A stretch of DNA of 42,896 nucleotides from Rhodoblastus sp964425315 (GCA_964425315.1 CAYRNB010000021.1:1-42896), one strand, 5' to 3'. Positions 8,878-18,592 are shown, numbered from the stretch's first letter. Numbers and translations: made by a program. The notes: a model not told the origin generated them from the letters alone.

Positions 8878-10887
8878 TCAAGCCCCTTCGCTCGAATCGA
8901 ATTCGAGCAGTTCGGCGCCTTCGGCGACCTGATCGCCGACGGCGAAACAGAAGAATTTCACTTCGCCGGCGGAAGGCGCGTGAATGGCGTGCTCCATTTT
9001 CATCGCCTCCAGAATCATCAGCGGCGCGCCCTTTTCGACCGTCGCGCCCGGCTGCGCCAAAAGCGCCGTCACCCGTCCCGACATGGGCGCGCTGAGGCCT
9101 CCGTGCACAAAAACTTCGCGCTCGACGAATTGCGCCGGCGCCGCGTAATTCAGGGTCCAGTGACGTCCATCGGCGAAAATGTGCCAGACGTCGCCATCGG
9201 CGACGGCGGCGGCTTCCATTTCGGCGCCGTCGAAATCGACGCGCATATTACCGCGCTCATCCCTTTGCCCTTGCACACGGATTTTTTCTCCCGCCATGGA
9301 GAGAACCAACGCCGTTTCGCCATAGCCCGCGGACAGTTCGAAATTCCTGCCGCCGCAGTGGAAAACGAGACGGCGCGGGGCGCCGACGCCCGCCCGCCAA
9401 TGGTCCCGCGCCTGCCACGGCGAGACCCGCGCGCCGGCGCCAAGAAGATCGCGCAGATCGTTCCCTTCAGCTTCGGCCAGAATTTTCGCCAGCGCCGCGA
9501 CAAGAAAAATCTCCTTTGGCGGCGCCTCGTCGCTGGCGAACAGCAACGCGCCCTCGCGTTCGATCAGTCCCGTGTCGAGTTCGGCATTGACGAAGGGCGG
9601 ACTGGCGACGAGCCGCGACAAAAACGCGACGTTATTCGCGACGCCGACGATGTGGAAATCCGCCAGAGCCCGGCGCATTCGCGCCAGAGCCTGTTCCCGG
9701 CTCTCGTCCCAGACGATCACTTTGGCGATCATCGGATCGTAATAGGAGCTGATGCTGTCGCCTTCATCGACGCCGGCGTCGATACGCAGATGCGCGTTTT
9801 CCGCCGGCGTCTGCAGATGCTTGATGTGGCCGACGGAAGGGAGAAAATTTCGCGCTGGATCTTCGGCGTAGATACGCGCTTCCAACGCATGCCCGCGTGA
9901 AAAAATATGGTTTTGGCGCAGCGGCAATCTTTCGCCGGCGGCGACGCGAAACTGCCATTCGACTAGATCGATTCCGGCGATCATTTCGGTCACCGCGTGT
10001 TCGACCTGCAGGCGCGTGTTCATTTCCAGAAAATAGAACGCGCCGTGATCCTCGACCAAAAATTCGACCGTTCCGGCGCCGATATAGGAAACGGCCTTCG
10101 CCGCCTTGATCGCCGCCGTGCTCATTTCCAGCCGGCGCGCCGCGCTCAAATGCGGCGCCGGCGCCTCCTCGACAATTTTCTGATGCCGACGCTGAACGGA
10201 GCAATCACGTTCGAACAGCGAGACGCAATCGCCAAAAGAATCGGCGAAAATCTGAATTTCGATATGGCGGGGCGACGCAAATAATTTCTCGATCAGCATG
10301 CGATCGTCGCCGAAATTCGCCATCGCCTCGCGCTTGCACGAGGCGAGCGAGGCGGCGAAATCGGCGGGATTTTCGACGCGCCGCATGCCTTTGCCGCCGC
10401 CGCCCGCCGCCGCCTTGATCATGACCGGATAGCCGATGCGCTCCGCCTCGCGGGCGAGGCGCGTTTCCTCCTGGTCGTCGCCGTGATAGCCGGGAGCGAG
10501 CGCCACACCCGCCGCCTGCATGCGCTTCTTTGCTTCCGCTTTCGAGCCCATGACGCGCAGGGCTTCGACCCGCGGTCCGACGAAAACGAGTCCGGCCTCG
10601 TCGCAGGCCTGACGGAAAGCTGCGCTTTCGGAAAGGAATCCATAGCCCGGATGGATCGCCTGCGCGCCGGTTTTTTTCGCCGCGGCTATGATTTTGTCGA
10701 TGGCGAGATAGCTCTCCCGCGGCGGCGCGGCGCCGAGCAGGACGGCTTCGTCGGCTTCGCGCACATGTTTGGCGTGCGCGTCGGCCTCGGAATAGACGGC
10801 GACGGTTTTCATCCCCAGACGGCGCGCGGTGCGCGCAATGCGGCAGGCGATTTCGCCACGATTGCCGATGAGAATTTTCTCGAACAT
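8878..10887 (-). CDS. liuD: 3-methylcrotonyl-CoA carboxylase, biotin-containing alpha subunit
   Basis: A 669-residue biotin carboxylase/biotin carrier subunit that carboxylates its own biotin using ATP and bicarbonate and hands the carboxyl group to the beta subunit for methylcrotonyl-CoA. N-terminal biotin carboxylase signature FEKILIGNRGEIACRIARTA; ATP-grasp glycine-rich loop KAAAGGGGKGMR; later EMNTRLQVEH; C-terminal carrier domain with the biotinylation motif EAMKMEH, whose modified lysine is about residue 630. Acetyl- and propionyl-CoA carboxylase alpha subunits look similar, but the flanking liu genes point to methylcrotonyl-CoA. It lies 30 bases after the hydratase gene and 10 bases before HMG-CoA lyase. 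Confidence 0.93.
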   Translation of the reverse strand: MFEKILIGNRGEIACRIARTARRLGMKTVAVYSEADAHAKHVREADEAVLLGAAPPRESYLAIDKIIAAAKKTGAQAIHPGYGFLSESAAFRQACDEAGLVFVGPRVEALRVMGSKAEAKKRMQAAGVALAPGYHGDDQEETRLAREAERIGYPVMIKAAAGGGGKGMRRVENPADFAASLASCKREAMANFGDDRMLIEKLFASPRHIEIQIFADSFGDCVSLFERDCSVQRRHQKIVEEAPAPHLSAARRLEMSTAAIKAAKAVSYIGAGTVEFLVEDHGAFYFLEMNTRLQVEHAVTEMIAGIDLVEWQFRVAAGERLPLRQNHIFSRGHALEARIYAEDPARNFLPSVGHIKHLQTPAENAHLRIDAGVDEGDSISSYYDPMIAKVIVWDESREQALARMRRALADFHIVGVANNVAFLSRLVASPPFVNAELDTGLIEREGALLFASDEAPPKEIFLVAALAKILAEAEGNDLRDLLGAGARVSPWQARDHWRAGVGAPRRLVFHCGGRNFELSAGYGETALVLSMAGEKIRVQGQRDERGNMRVDFDGAEMEAAAVADGDVWHIFADGRHWTLNYAAPAQFVEREVFVHGGLSAPMSGRVTALLAQPGATVEKGAPLMILEAMKMEHAIHAPSAGEVKFFCFAVGDQVAEGAELLEFDSSEGA

Positions 10888-10917
10888 GGCGCCGTCGAAA
10901 ACCTCGTCAAAAATCCC

Positions 10918-11703
10918 TCAGTCCCGCCAATGCGGCAGTCTTTTTTCGAAAAAAGCCGCAATTCCCTCGGCCGCCTCGTCAGAGGAGCGCGCCAGGGCGA
11001 TGCGGCGCGCCGTCTCCGTCACCAGCTCCTCGTCTACGGGCCGGTTGTCGAAATCGTGGATGAGCTTTTTTGCGCCCGCCATGGCTTTGGGTCCGCCCTT
11101 CGCCAAAGCTTGCGCGATTTCGGTCACGGTCGCATCGAGATGCTCGCCATCGACATATTCGTGCGCCAGCCCGATTTCATGGGCGCGCGTAGCGGAAATG
11201 CGCTCTGCGGTGAGGAAATAGCGCAGGGCCTGCCGCGATCCGATGGCGCGCAGGATGTAGGGGCTGATGACGGAAGGAATCAGCCCGAAGCGCGTTTCCG
11301 AGGCGGCGAAACTCGCATGGTTCGAGGCGACGCAAATGTCGCAGGCGGCGGCGAGCCCCATGCCGCCGCCGAGCGCCGGCCCATGCACGCGCGCGATCGT
11401 CGGCTTGGGATATTCCGCAAGCAGGCGCAAGGTTTCGGCCAATCGCAATGCATCGTCGAAATTGTCTTCGAAACTGGCGGAACTCGCCGCCTTCATCCAG
11501 GCGAGATCGGCGCCGGCCGAAAAGCTGCGTCCCCGTCCACCGAGAATGACGACGCGGACAGCGGCGTCGCTCTCCAATTCGGTCAGGGCCCAATTCAATT
11601 CCTCGATCAACCGGGCGTTGAAGGCGTTATGCAATTGCGGACGATTCATCCAAATCGTCGCGACGCCTTCGGCCCGCTCGATCTCGATTACACCAAATTT
11701 CAT
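10918..11703 (-). CDS. liuC: Methylglutaconyl-CoA hydratase (crotonase family)
   Basis: A 261-residue crotonase-fold enzyme that would hydrate 3-methylglutaconyl-CoA to HMG-CoA, between the carboxylase and the lyase encoded on either side. Family features: the oxyanion-hole segment GGRGRSFSAGADLAWMK, the second GPALGGGMGLAAACDICVAS and the substrate-site stretch SETRFGLIPSVISPYILRAI, which is typical of LiuC/GnyH-type hydratases. AGGA lies before the ATG at 11703. It sits 16 bases after the carboxylase beta gene. A generic enoyl-CoA hydratase is the alternative, but context makes LiuC more likely. Confidence 0.9.
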   Translation of the reverse strand: MKFGVIEIERAEGVATIWMNRPQLHNAFNARLIEELNWALTELESDAAVRVVILGGRGRSFSAGADLAWMKAASSASFEDNFDDALRLAETLRLLAEYPKPTIARVHGPALGGGMGLAAACDICVASNHASFAASETRFGLIPSVISPYILRAIGSRQALRYFLTAERISATRAHEIGLAHEYVDGEHLDATVTEIAQALAKGGPKAMAGAKKLIHDFDNRPVDEELVTETARRIALARSSDEAAEGIAAFFEKRLPHWRD

Positions 11704-11719
11704 AGCGTCCTGCCCCCGG

Positions 11720-13324
11720 TCACATTCTGAACAGGCCGAAACGCGTCGGCGTCGCTGGCGCGTTCAGCGCCGCGGCGAGCGACAGGCCCAACACGCGCCG
11801 GCTCTCGGCGGGATCGACGATTCCGTCGTCCCAAAGCCGCGCCGTGGCGTAATAGGCGTTGGCCTGAGTTTCATATTGCGCGCGGATCGGAGCGCAGAAT
11901 TCTTGCTCCTGCTGCTCGCTCCACTGACCGCCCTTGGCCTCTATCGCGTCGCGGCGCACCGTCGCCAGCACGCGCGCCGCCTGTTCGCCGCCCATGACCG
12001 AAATGCGGCTATTGGGCCAGGTCCATAGGAAGCGCGGCGAATAGGCGCGGCCGCACATGGCGTAATTTCCGGCGCCGAAGGAACCGCCGATCAGCATGGT
12101 GATCTTGGGAACCTGCGCCGTGGCGACTGCGGTCACCATTTTCGCTCCGTCCTTGACGATGCCGGCGTTCTCGACTTTCCGCCCGACCATGAAGCCGGAA
12201 ATGTTCTGCAGGAATAGCAGAGGAATGCCGCGCTGGGCGCAAAGCTCGATGAAATGCGCGCCCTTCTGCGCCGATTCGGCATAGAGGACGCCGTTATTGG
12301 CGATGATTCCGACCGGCGTCCCGTAAAGTTCGGCGAAACCCGTGGTCAACGTCGCGCCGTAAAGCGCCTTGAATTCGTCGAAGCGCGAGCCATCGACAAT
12401 GCGCGCGATCACTTCGCGCACATCGTAGGATTTGCGCGTCTCGATCGGGGTGATCCCATAGATCTCTTCCGGGTCATAGAGCGGCGGCTCGCCGCCGGGC
12501 ATCCGGCCTGCGCTTTTCGGCCGGTTCAGATTGGCGACGATGCGCCGGGCGATCGCCAGAGCATGATCGTCGTTTTCGGCGAGGTGATCGGCGACGCCCG
12601 ATAATTGCGCATGCACTTCCGCGCCGCCCAGTTCCTCGGCCGTGACGATTTCGCCCGTCGCCGCTTTCACCAGAGGCGGGCCGCCGAGGAAAATCGCCCC
12701 CTGCCCGCGCACAATGACGGTTTCGTCCGACATGGCCGGCACATAGGCGCCGCCCGCCGTGCACAGGCCCATGACCACGGCGATCTGCGGAATGTTCTTC
12801 GCCGACATATTGGCCTGATTGAAGAAAATGCGGCCGAAATGATCGCGGTCGGGAAAGACCTCGTCCTGCTTGGGCAGGAAGGCGCCGCCGGAATCGACCA
12901 GATAGACGCAAGGAAGATGGTTCTGCTCGGCGATCTCCTGGGCGCGCAAATGCTTTTTCACCGTGAGCGGGTAATAGGTTCCGCCCTTCACCGTCGCGTC
13001 ATTGGCGACGACCATGCACTCGACGCCTTCGACGCGGCCGATGCCGGCGACGACCCCCGCCGCCGGCGCCGCGTCGTCGTAAAGGCCGTGGGCGGCGAGC
13101 GGACCGATTTCGAGAAAGGGCGAACCGGGATCGAGCAGGACGTCGATGCGCTCGCGCGCCAGCATCTTGCCACGCTGCTTGTGCCGCGCCTGCGCTTCGG
13201 CGCCGCCGCCCAAGCGCGCCGCCGCGATCTTTTGGCGCAGATCGTCGACCAGGGCCCGCATGGCGTCGCGATTCGCGCGGAATTCCTCGGAGCGCGGGTT
13301 TACGTTTGTCTTCAGCGCCGGCAT
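11720..13324 (-). CDS. liuB: 3-methylcrotonyl-CoA carboxylase, carboxyltransferase beta subunit
   Basis: A 534-residue carboxyltransferase that moves the carboxyl group from biotin to 3-methylcrotonyl-CoA. It has the tandem crotonase-like carboxyltransferase fold: N-terminal half with ARERIDVLLDPGSPFLEI, AGIGRVEGVECMVVANDATV and GLCTAGGAYVPAMSDE, and C-terminal half with FLQNISGFMVGRKVENAGI and GGSFGAGNYAMCGRAYSPRF. The length matches methylcrotonyl-CoA carboxylase beta (about 535). GAGGGA precedes the ATG. It follows isovaleryl-CoA dehydrogenase after 10 bases, in the usual liu order. Confidence 0.95.
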   Translation of the reverse strand: MPALKTNVNPRSEEFRANRDAMRALVDDLRQKIAAARLGGGAEAQARHKQRGKMLARERIDVLLDPGSPFLEIGPLAAHGLYDDAAPAAGVVAGIGRVEGVECMVVANDATVKGGTYYPLTVKKHLRAQEIAEQNHLPCVYLVDSGGAFLPKQDEVFPDRDHFGRIFFNQANMSAKNIPQIAVVMGLCTAGGAYVPAMSDETVIVRGQGAIFLGGPPLVKAATGEIVTAEELGGAEVHAQLSGVADHLAENDDHALAIARRIVANLNRPKSAGRMPGGEPPLYDPEEIYGITPIETRKSYDVREVIARIVDGSRFDEFKALYGATLTTGFAELYGTPVGIIANNGVLYAESAQKGAHFIELCAQRGIPLLFLQNISGFMVGRKVENAGIVKDGAKMVTAVATAQVPKITMLIGGSFGAGNYAMCGRAYSPRFLWTWPNSRISVMGGEQAARVLATVRRDAIEAKGGQWSEQQEQEFCAPIRAQYETQANAYYATARLWDDGIVDPAESRRVLGLSLAAALNAPATPTRFGLFRM

Positions 13325-13334
13325 GGGATTTCCC

Positions 13335-14537
13335 TCAACCCGTTTCCGCCATCAGCTCGCGGCCGATCAGCATGCGGCGGATTTCGGACGTTCCCGCGCC
13401 GATTTCGTAAAGCTTGGCGTCGCGCCACAGGCGCCCCGCCGCGACATCATTGGTGTAGCCGAGGCCGCCGAGCGCCTGAATGCACTCGCCCGCCATCCAG
13501 GTGGCTTTTTCGCCCGCATAAAGGATTGCCGCCGCGGCGTCCTTGCGGAGGCTGCGCGCGTCGCCCCGGTCGCAGGCCTGGCCGACGGCGTAAACATAGG
13601 CGCGCGTCGCCTGCCAGGTCGCGTACATATCGGCGAGCTTGCCCTGCATGAGCTGGAAGTCGCCGATTTTCTCTCCGAACTGCTTGCGCTGGTGCAGATA
13701 GGGCAGGGTCAGGTCCATGCAGGCGGCCATGATCCCCAAAGGCCCGCCGCACAAGACGGCGCGTTCGTAATCGAGGCCGGACATGAGAACGCGCGCGCCA
13801 TTGCCGACGCCGCCGAGCACATTGGCTTGCGGGACTTCGCAATCGTCGAAATAGAGCGGAAAGGTGTTGGACCCGCGCATGCCCAGCTTGTCGATATGCG
13901 GGCCGTGGCTGAATCCCGTGAAAGTTTTCTCGACGATGAAGGCGGTGACGCCCTTGGCGCCGGCCGCCGGGTCGGTTTTTGCGTAAACCACCAGAACGTC
14001 GGCGTCGCCGCCATTGGTGATCCACATTTTGGCGCCGTTGAGGAGGTAACTTTCGCCCTTCTTTTCCGCGCGCAGGCGCATGGACATGACGTCGGAGCCG
14101 GCGTTTTCCTCCGACATGGCGAGCGCGCCGACATATTCGCCGGAAATGAGCTTCGGCAGATATTTTTGCTTCTGCTCGGCCGAGCCGTTGCGCCTGATCT
14201 GGTTGACGCAGAGGTTGGAATGGGCGCCGTAGGAGAGACCGACCGCGGCGGAGGCGCGCGAAATCTCCTCCATGGCGACGATATGGGCGAGATAGCCCAT
14301 GTCCGAGCCGCCATAGTCCTCGCCCGCCGTCATGCCGTTGAGGCCGAGGTCGCCGAATTTCCTCCATAGATCGGCAGGAAAGATGTTTTCGCGGTCGATC
14401 TCTCCGGCGCGCGGCGCGATTTCCCGGGCGGCGAAATTGCGCACGGCGTCGCGCAGAATCGCGACGGCTTCGCCGTGGCCGAAATCAAGGCTCGGAACGA
14501 TCAAATTTCCCCCGACCGGCGACGCAGAGAAGCGCAT
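13335..14537 (-). CDS. liuA: Isovaleryl-CoA dehydrogenase
   Basis: FAD acyl-CoA dehydrogenase that oxidises isovaleryl-CoA to 3-methylcrotonyl-CoA and feeds electrons to ETF. Full acyl-CoA dehydrogenase architecture, with LAMSEENAGSDVMSMR, LNGAKMWITNGGDADVLVVY and YEIGAGTSEIRRMLIG. The segment GLDYERAVLCGGPLGIM carries E258, which aligns by eye with the helix-G catalytic glutamate characteristic of isovaleryl-CoA dehydrogenases. The ATG at 14537 gives 400 residues. A TTG at 14504, preceded by GGGGGA and giving a start like MIVPSLDF, gives 389 residues and may be the true start. It heads the compact run liuA-liuB-liuC-liuD-liuE. Confidence 0.94.
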   Translation of the reverse strand: MRFSASPVGGNLIVPSLDFGHGEAVAILRDAVRNFAAREIAPRAGEIDRENIFPADLWRKFGDLGLNGMTAGEDYGGSDMGYLAHIVAMEEISRASAAVGLSYGAHSNLCVNQIRRNGSAEQKQKYLPKLISGEYVGALAMSEENAGSDVMSMRLRAEKKGESYLLNGAKMWITNGGDADVLVVYAKTDPAAGAKGVTAFIVEKTFTGFSHGPHIDKLGMRGSNTFPLYFDDCEVPQANVLGGVGNGARVLMSGLDYERAVLCGGPLGIMAACMDLTLPYLHQRKQFGEKIGDFQLMQGKLADMYATWQATRAYVYAVGQACDRGDARSLRKDAAAAILYAGEKATWMAGECIQALGGLGYTNDVAAGRLWRDAKLYEIGAGTSEIRRMLIGRELMAETG

Positions 14538-14600
14538 GACGGGCTGAGTCGCCTTTTTTCAAGATATTGGCGCGGACGGAGTTTGCGGTCAAACGCGGCC

Positions 14601-15392
14601 TTACTCGAACCGCGACTTGCGCTTTTCGATGAAAGCGGCGACGGCCTCCGCATGTTCCGGCGTCTTGTGCGCCAGCGCCTGATAGGCCGCGGCGAGTTCG
14701 AGCAGGCTGTCGAAGCGCATATGCTGGCCCTCGCGCATGAGCCTCTTGGTGAGCCGCAGAGCGGGAGCGGGATTGACGGCGATCCGTCGCGCAAGGTCGC
14801 GGGCCGCCGCCATCAGCTCTTCCGGCTCGACTACGGCGCTGACCAGGCCGCAGCGCAAGGCCTCGCCGGCGTCGATCGCCTCGCCGGTAAAGGCCATTTC
14901 CGCCGCCTTGGAGGCCCCGACGATGCGCGGAAGAATCCAGGCGCCGCCGTCGCCCGCGATCAGGCCCATTTTGATGAAGCTTTCGGCGAATCGGGCTTTT
15001 GCCGAAGCGATTCGCATATCGCACAGGCAGGCGAGATCACAGCCGGCGCCGATCGCCGGACCATTGACCGCGGCGATCGTCGGCGCGTCGAGATTATAGA
15101 GCGCTAAAGCCAGGCGCTGGATTCCCTGCCGGTATTCCTCGCGAATGGCCGCGCCGCCGATGTCGCCGACGCTAAGGCGGCGCATGTCCTTGACATTGCC
15201 GCCCGAGGAAAAGGCCCCGCCCGCCCCGGTGACGATCACGACCTTGATCGTCTCGTCCGCGGCGACGCGCGCGGCGGCGGCGCAGAATTCCTCCGCGGCG
15301 CGATTGCCCGTAAGCGCATTGCGGGTTTCGGGCTCGTCCATGGTGAGAGTGACGATGGGGCCGTCGCGGTCGAAACGAAGAAAATCCGGCAT
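14601..15392 (-). CDS. Enoyl-CoA hydratase/isomerase (second crotonase paralogue)
   Basis: A 263-residue crotonase-family protein with the oxyanion-hole segment GAGGAFSSGGNVKDM, the second segment GPAIGAGCDLACLCDMRIAS and the active-site stretch FAESFIKMGLIAGDGGAWIL. It differs clearly from LiuC in the same cluster, so it probably acts on another substrate, such as a short- or medium-chain enoyl-CoA. It ends 63 bases before isovaleryl-CoA dehydrogenase on the same strand and could be the first gene of the transcript or a separate unit. No convincing ribosome site precedes the ATG at 15392. The exact substrate cannot be told from sequence. Confidence 0.87.
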   Translation of the reverse strand: MPDFLRFDRDGPIVTLTMDEPETRNALTGNRAAEEFCAAAARVAADETIKVVIVTGAGGAFSSGGNVKDMRRLSVGDIGGAAIREEYRQGIQRLALALYNLDAPTIAAVNGPAIGAGCDLACLCDMRIASAKARFAESFIKMGLIAGDGGAWILPRIVGASKAAEMAFTGEAIDAGEALRCGLVSAVVEPEELMAAARDLARRIAVNPAPALRLTKRLMREGQHMRFDSLLELAAAYQALAHKTPEHAEAVAAFIEKRKSRFE

Positions 15393-15543
15393 GAGTCTTG
15401 CGAGCGCCTTGGGGTCGAATGCGTTCGAGTCTTGAGCGGGATATTCGGCGCATCCCGCCTCGCAGGCAAGCGGCGCGTAAAAAAGCCGCCGTCCTAGCGG
15501 TTTGGTCGAATCGCCAAGGGGACCGGTCTTCCCTTTTGCCGAA

Positions 15544-17067
15544 ATGGAGCTAAATTCGTCGCCGCGTCATTCAAGGGAAAGCGAGGGCACATTGAACCGC
15601 GGCTATTTCGCGCGCAAAACCGTGGCGGAGCTGGCGGCTTCGCCGGAAGCCCATCACGGCGAAACCACCCTCAAGCGAAGCCTCGGGCCGTTCTCGCTCA
15701 TGGGTCTCGGCATCGGCGCCATTATCGGCGCCGGCATTTTTGTGCTCACCGGCACCGCGGCGGCCCGCTATGCCGGCCCTGCGGTGACGCTGTCCTTCGC
15801 TTTGTCCGGATTCGCCTGCGCCATTGTCGCGCTTTGCTATGCCGAGCTTGCCGCGCTGATTCCCGTTTCGGGCAGCACCTATTCCTATGTTTTCGCCACG
15901 CTCGGCGAGATTTTCGCCTGGATGATCGGCTGGGACCTGATTCTCGAATACGCCATGGCCTCTTCGACCGTCGCCGTCGGCTGGTCCGGCTATCTCGTGA
16001 GCCTGCTGGCGAATTTGGGAATTCATCTGCCGGCCGAATACACCCACGCCTACGGCGCGGCCCTGGCAGGCGGCGGGACCGGCGTGTTCAACCTGCCTGC
16101 GGCGGCGGTCATATTGGTTCTCACCGGCCTGCTGGTCATCGGCACCCGCGAATCGGCGCGCGTGAACAATGTCATGGTCGCCTTCAAGGTCGCCGTGGTG
16201 CTGATCGTCATCTTCGTCGGCGCGGCTCATATCACGCCAGCGAACTGGCATCCTTTCATCCCGCCGAATGACGGCCATTTCGGACATTTCGGCTATAGCG
16301 GCGTCTTGCGCGGCGCGGCCGTGGTCTTCTTCGCCTATATCGGCTTCGACGCCGTCTCGACCGCCGCGCAGGAGGCGCATCGCCCGCAGCGCGACGTGCC
16401 TATCGGCATCATCGGCTCGCTGATCATCTGCACCATCCTCTATCTCGCCGTCGCCAGCGTCATCACCGGCCTCGTTCCCTATGCGAAGCTGGACCGGCCC
16501 GACCCGATCGCCGTGGCGATCGACGCGGTCGGCGTGACCTGGCTGGCGATCGTGGTCAAATTCGCCGCGCTCGTCGGCCTGACGACGGTAATGCTCGTCA
16601 TGCTCTTTGGGCAAACGCGCATTTTCTACACCATGGCGCGCGACGGGCTGCTGCCGGGCCTCTTCGCGCGACTTCATCCGCGCTTCAGCACCCCCTGGGT
16701 GGGCCAGATCCTGCTCGGCGTCGCCGTCGCCATCACCGCCGGCCTGTTCCCGATCGGCATTTTGGGCGAAATGGTCAGCATCGGCACGCTTTTCGCCTTC
16801 GCCCTGGTCTGCATCGCCGTCATGTACCTGCGCCGGGCGGAGCCGCACCTGAAGCGGCCGTTCAAGGTCCCCGGCTCGCCCGCCCTTCCCACGCTCGGCG
16901 TGCTTTCCTGCGTCGGGCTGATGGCGGGCCTGCCCTGGGAAACCTGGACGCGCCTGATCGTCTGGCTGATCCTGGGCATGGGAATCTACCTGTTCTACGG
17001 CCACGCCAATGTCGGCCGACTGGCGGCGCTGACGCCGGTCGAGGACAGCGGGGGAATGTCGAATTAG
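15544..17067 (+). CDS. APC-family amino acid permease (cationic amino acid transporter type)
   Basis: Integral inner-membrane secondary transporter with about 12-13 hydrophobic helices. The first helix carries MGLGIGAIIGAGIFVLTG, the conserved APC substrate-binding loop, followed by YAELAALIPVSGSTYSY and WDLILEYAMASSTVAVGWSG, a pattern typical of the CAT (YfnA/RocE-like) group. The next hallmark is FFAYIGFDAVSTAAQEAHRPQRD. The frame opens at TTG 15502. ATG 15544 gives about 507 residues, and TTG 15592, directly after GAGGG, gives MNRGYFARKTVAEL and is also plausible. It is divergent from the liu cluster, so leucine or another amino acid is a tempting but unproven substrate. Its stop overlaps that of zur by four bases. 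Confidence 0.87.
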   Translation: MELNSSPRHSRESEGTLNRGYFARKTVAELAASPEAHHGETTLKRSLGPFSLMGLGIGAIIGAGIFVLTGTAAARYAGPAVTLSFALSGFACAIVALCYAELAALIPVSGSTYSYVFATLGEIFAWMIGWDLILEYAMASSTVAVGWSGYLVSLLANLGIHLPAEYTHAYGAALAGGGTGVFNLPAAAVILVLTGLLVIGTRESARVNNVMVAFKVAVVLIVIFVGAAHITPANWHPFIPPNDGHFGHFGYSGVLRGAAVVFFAYIGFDAVSTAAQEAHRPQRDVPIGIIGSLIICTILYLAVASVITGLVPYAKLDRPDPIAVAIDAVGVTWLAIVVKFAALVGLTTVMLVMLFGQTRIFYTMARDGLLPGLFARLHPRFSTPWVGQILLGVAVAITAGLFPIGILGEMVSIGTLFAFALVCIAVMYLRRAEPHLKRPFKVPGSPALPTLGVLSCVGLMAGLPWETWTRLIVWLILGMGIYLFYGHANVGRLAALTPVEDSGGMSN

Positions 17068-17558
17068 GCGGTGGAGCGAGGCGGCGCGCCGTCCGCGGCC
17101 TCGCGACAGGCGCCGCACAGACCCTCGACCTCCACCACCTGACGCAGCGGGCGAAAGCCGGCGCTCGCCGCGGTTTCGGCCAGAGCTGCATCGACTTGCG
17201 GGCTTTCGACCTCGTCGGCGCGGCCGCAGCGGCGGCAAATCAGCAGCAGGCCGTGATGCGCGTGGCCGAGATGATCGCAGGCCGCATAAGCGTTGGCGCT
17301 TTCGATCTTGACCACGAAACCGTGCTCGACCAGGAAATCCAGGGCCCGATAGGCGGTGGGAGGCGCGATGGTCTTCGCCTTTTTTCGCGACAATTGGTCG
17401 ATGAGCGCATAGGCGCCCAGCGGGGATTCGGCGCACGCCAGAAGCTCGAGCACTTCCCGGCGCATGGGCGTCAATTGCCAGCCGCGCTCGGCGCAAATGC
17501 CCTCGACCCGCTTGACCCAGTCGCGATGTTTGGCGGACGGCTTCGCGCTTCCGGCCAA
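17064..17558 (-). CDS. zur: Fur-family zinc uptake regulator Zur
   Basis: A 164-residue Fur-fold repressor. The N-terminal winged helix carries LTPMRREVLELL and APPTAYRALDFLVEHGFVVK; the C-terminal metal/dimerisation half has CDHLGHAHHGLLLICRRCG and a final CGAC, two CxxC pairs for the structural zinc. The histidine-rich hinge and the gene's divergent position from a zinc ABC transporter favour Zur over Fur or Mur. The start appears to be TTG at 17558, with AGGAGAGG upstream. The 162 bases to the first transporter gene contain a strong Zur-box candidate that could control both directions. Its end overlaps the permease stop by four bases. Confidence 0.92.
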   Translation of the reverse strand: MAGSAKPSAKHRDWVKRVEGICAERGWQLTPMRREVLELLACAESPLGAYALIDQLSRKKAKTIAPPTAYRALDFLVEHGFVVKIESANAYAACDHLGHAHHGLLLICRRCGRADEVESPQVDAALAETAASAGFRPLRQVVEVEGLCGACREAADGAPPRSTA

Positions 17559-17649
17559 AACGCCTCTCCTTCTGCTTTGAGTCGTCCGCCAGATTATTCC
17601 TTGCGGACCCCCACGTCATCTCTCTTAAAATTCCATCATGGCATGTTAT

Positions 17650-17664
17650 GTTATATTGTATCAC
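17650..17664. promoter_or_regulatory. Zur-box-like operator
   Basis: GTTATATTGTATCAC reads as two six-base arms (GTTATA and TATCAC) around TTG, symmetric except at the third position. It resembles known proteobacterial Zur sites built on GTTATAnnnTATAAC. It lies in the AT-rich patch between zur (start 17558) and the substrate-binding protein gene (start 17721), where a repressor of both would sit. The position and match are seen; binding is inferred. Confidence 0.7.
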
Positions 17665-17720
17665 CCTCGGCGCCGGGCTAGCTTGCGCCGAAATTGTTCT
17701 ATCGCCGGATGGCTTGCGCC

Positions 17721-18592
17721 ATGAAACCCCTCCCCCTCCTTGCCGCGCTTGCGATCGCGTCCTGGGCCGCCGCCGTCTCGGCCGTCGCCGCTCCCATCGC
17801 CGTCGTCGCGGCGGAGAATTTCTATGGCGACGTCGCCCGGCAGATCGGCGGCGACCATGTCGCGGTGAGCAGCGTTCTTTCCAATCCCGACCAGGACCCG
17901 CATCTCTTCGAGGCGAGCCCCTCCACCGCCCGATTGCTGAGCGGCGCGAAGATCGTGATCAGCAACGGCGCCGATTACGATCCCTGGATGGAAAAACTTC
18001 TGGCGGCGACCAAGGCCCCCGGCCGGATCGAAATCGTCGTCGCCGACCTCGCGCATAAAAAGCGCGGCGACGATCCTCATATTTGGTACGACCCAGCAAC
18101 GATCGAGGCTCTGGCGCAAAGGCTCAACGCCGACCTCGCTGCGATCGACCCGGCGCATAAGGCGGATTACGCGCGGCGGAAAGCAGCCTTTCTCGCGTCG
18201 CTGAAGCCGCTAGAAGTCAAAATCGCCGCCATGAAGATAAAATACGCCCATGCGCCGGTGACGGCTTCCGAGCCCGTCTTCGGCTACATGGCCCAGGCGC
18301 TGGGCCTCGACATGCGCAACCAGCGTTTCCAGCTTGCGGTGATGAACAATACCGAGCCGAGCGTTTCCGCCGTCGCCGCGTTCGAAAACGATTTGCGGGG
18401 CCATAAGGTCAGGGTCATGCTCTATAACGCGCAGGCCAGCGCGCCGGCGGTCCAGCGCCTGGTGAAACTCGCGAGAGAAGAGAAAATCCCGGTCGTCGGC
18501 GTCACCGAAACCAAGCCGGCGGGCAAGTCCTACCAGCAATGGATGCTCTCCCAGCTCGACGCGCTGGAAAAAGCCTTGGCGGGAGCGACACA

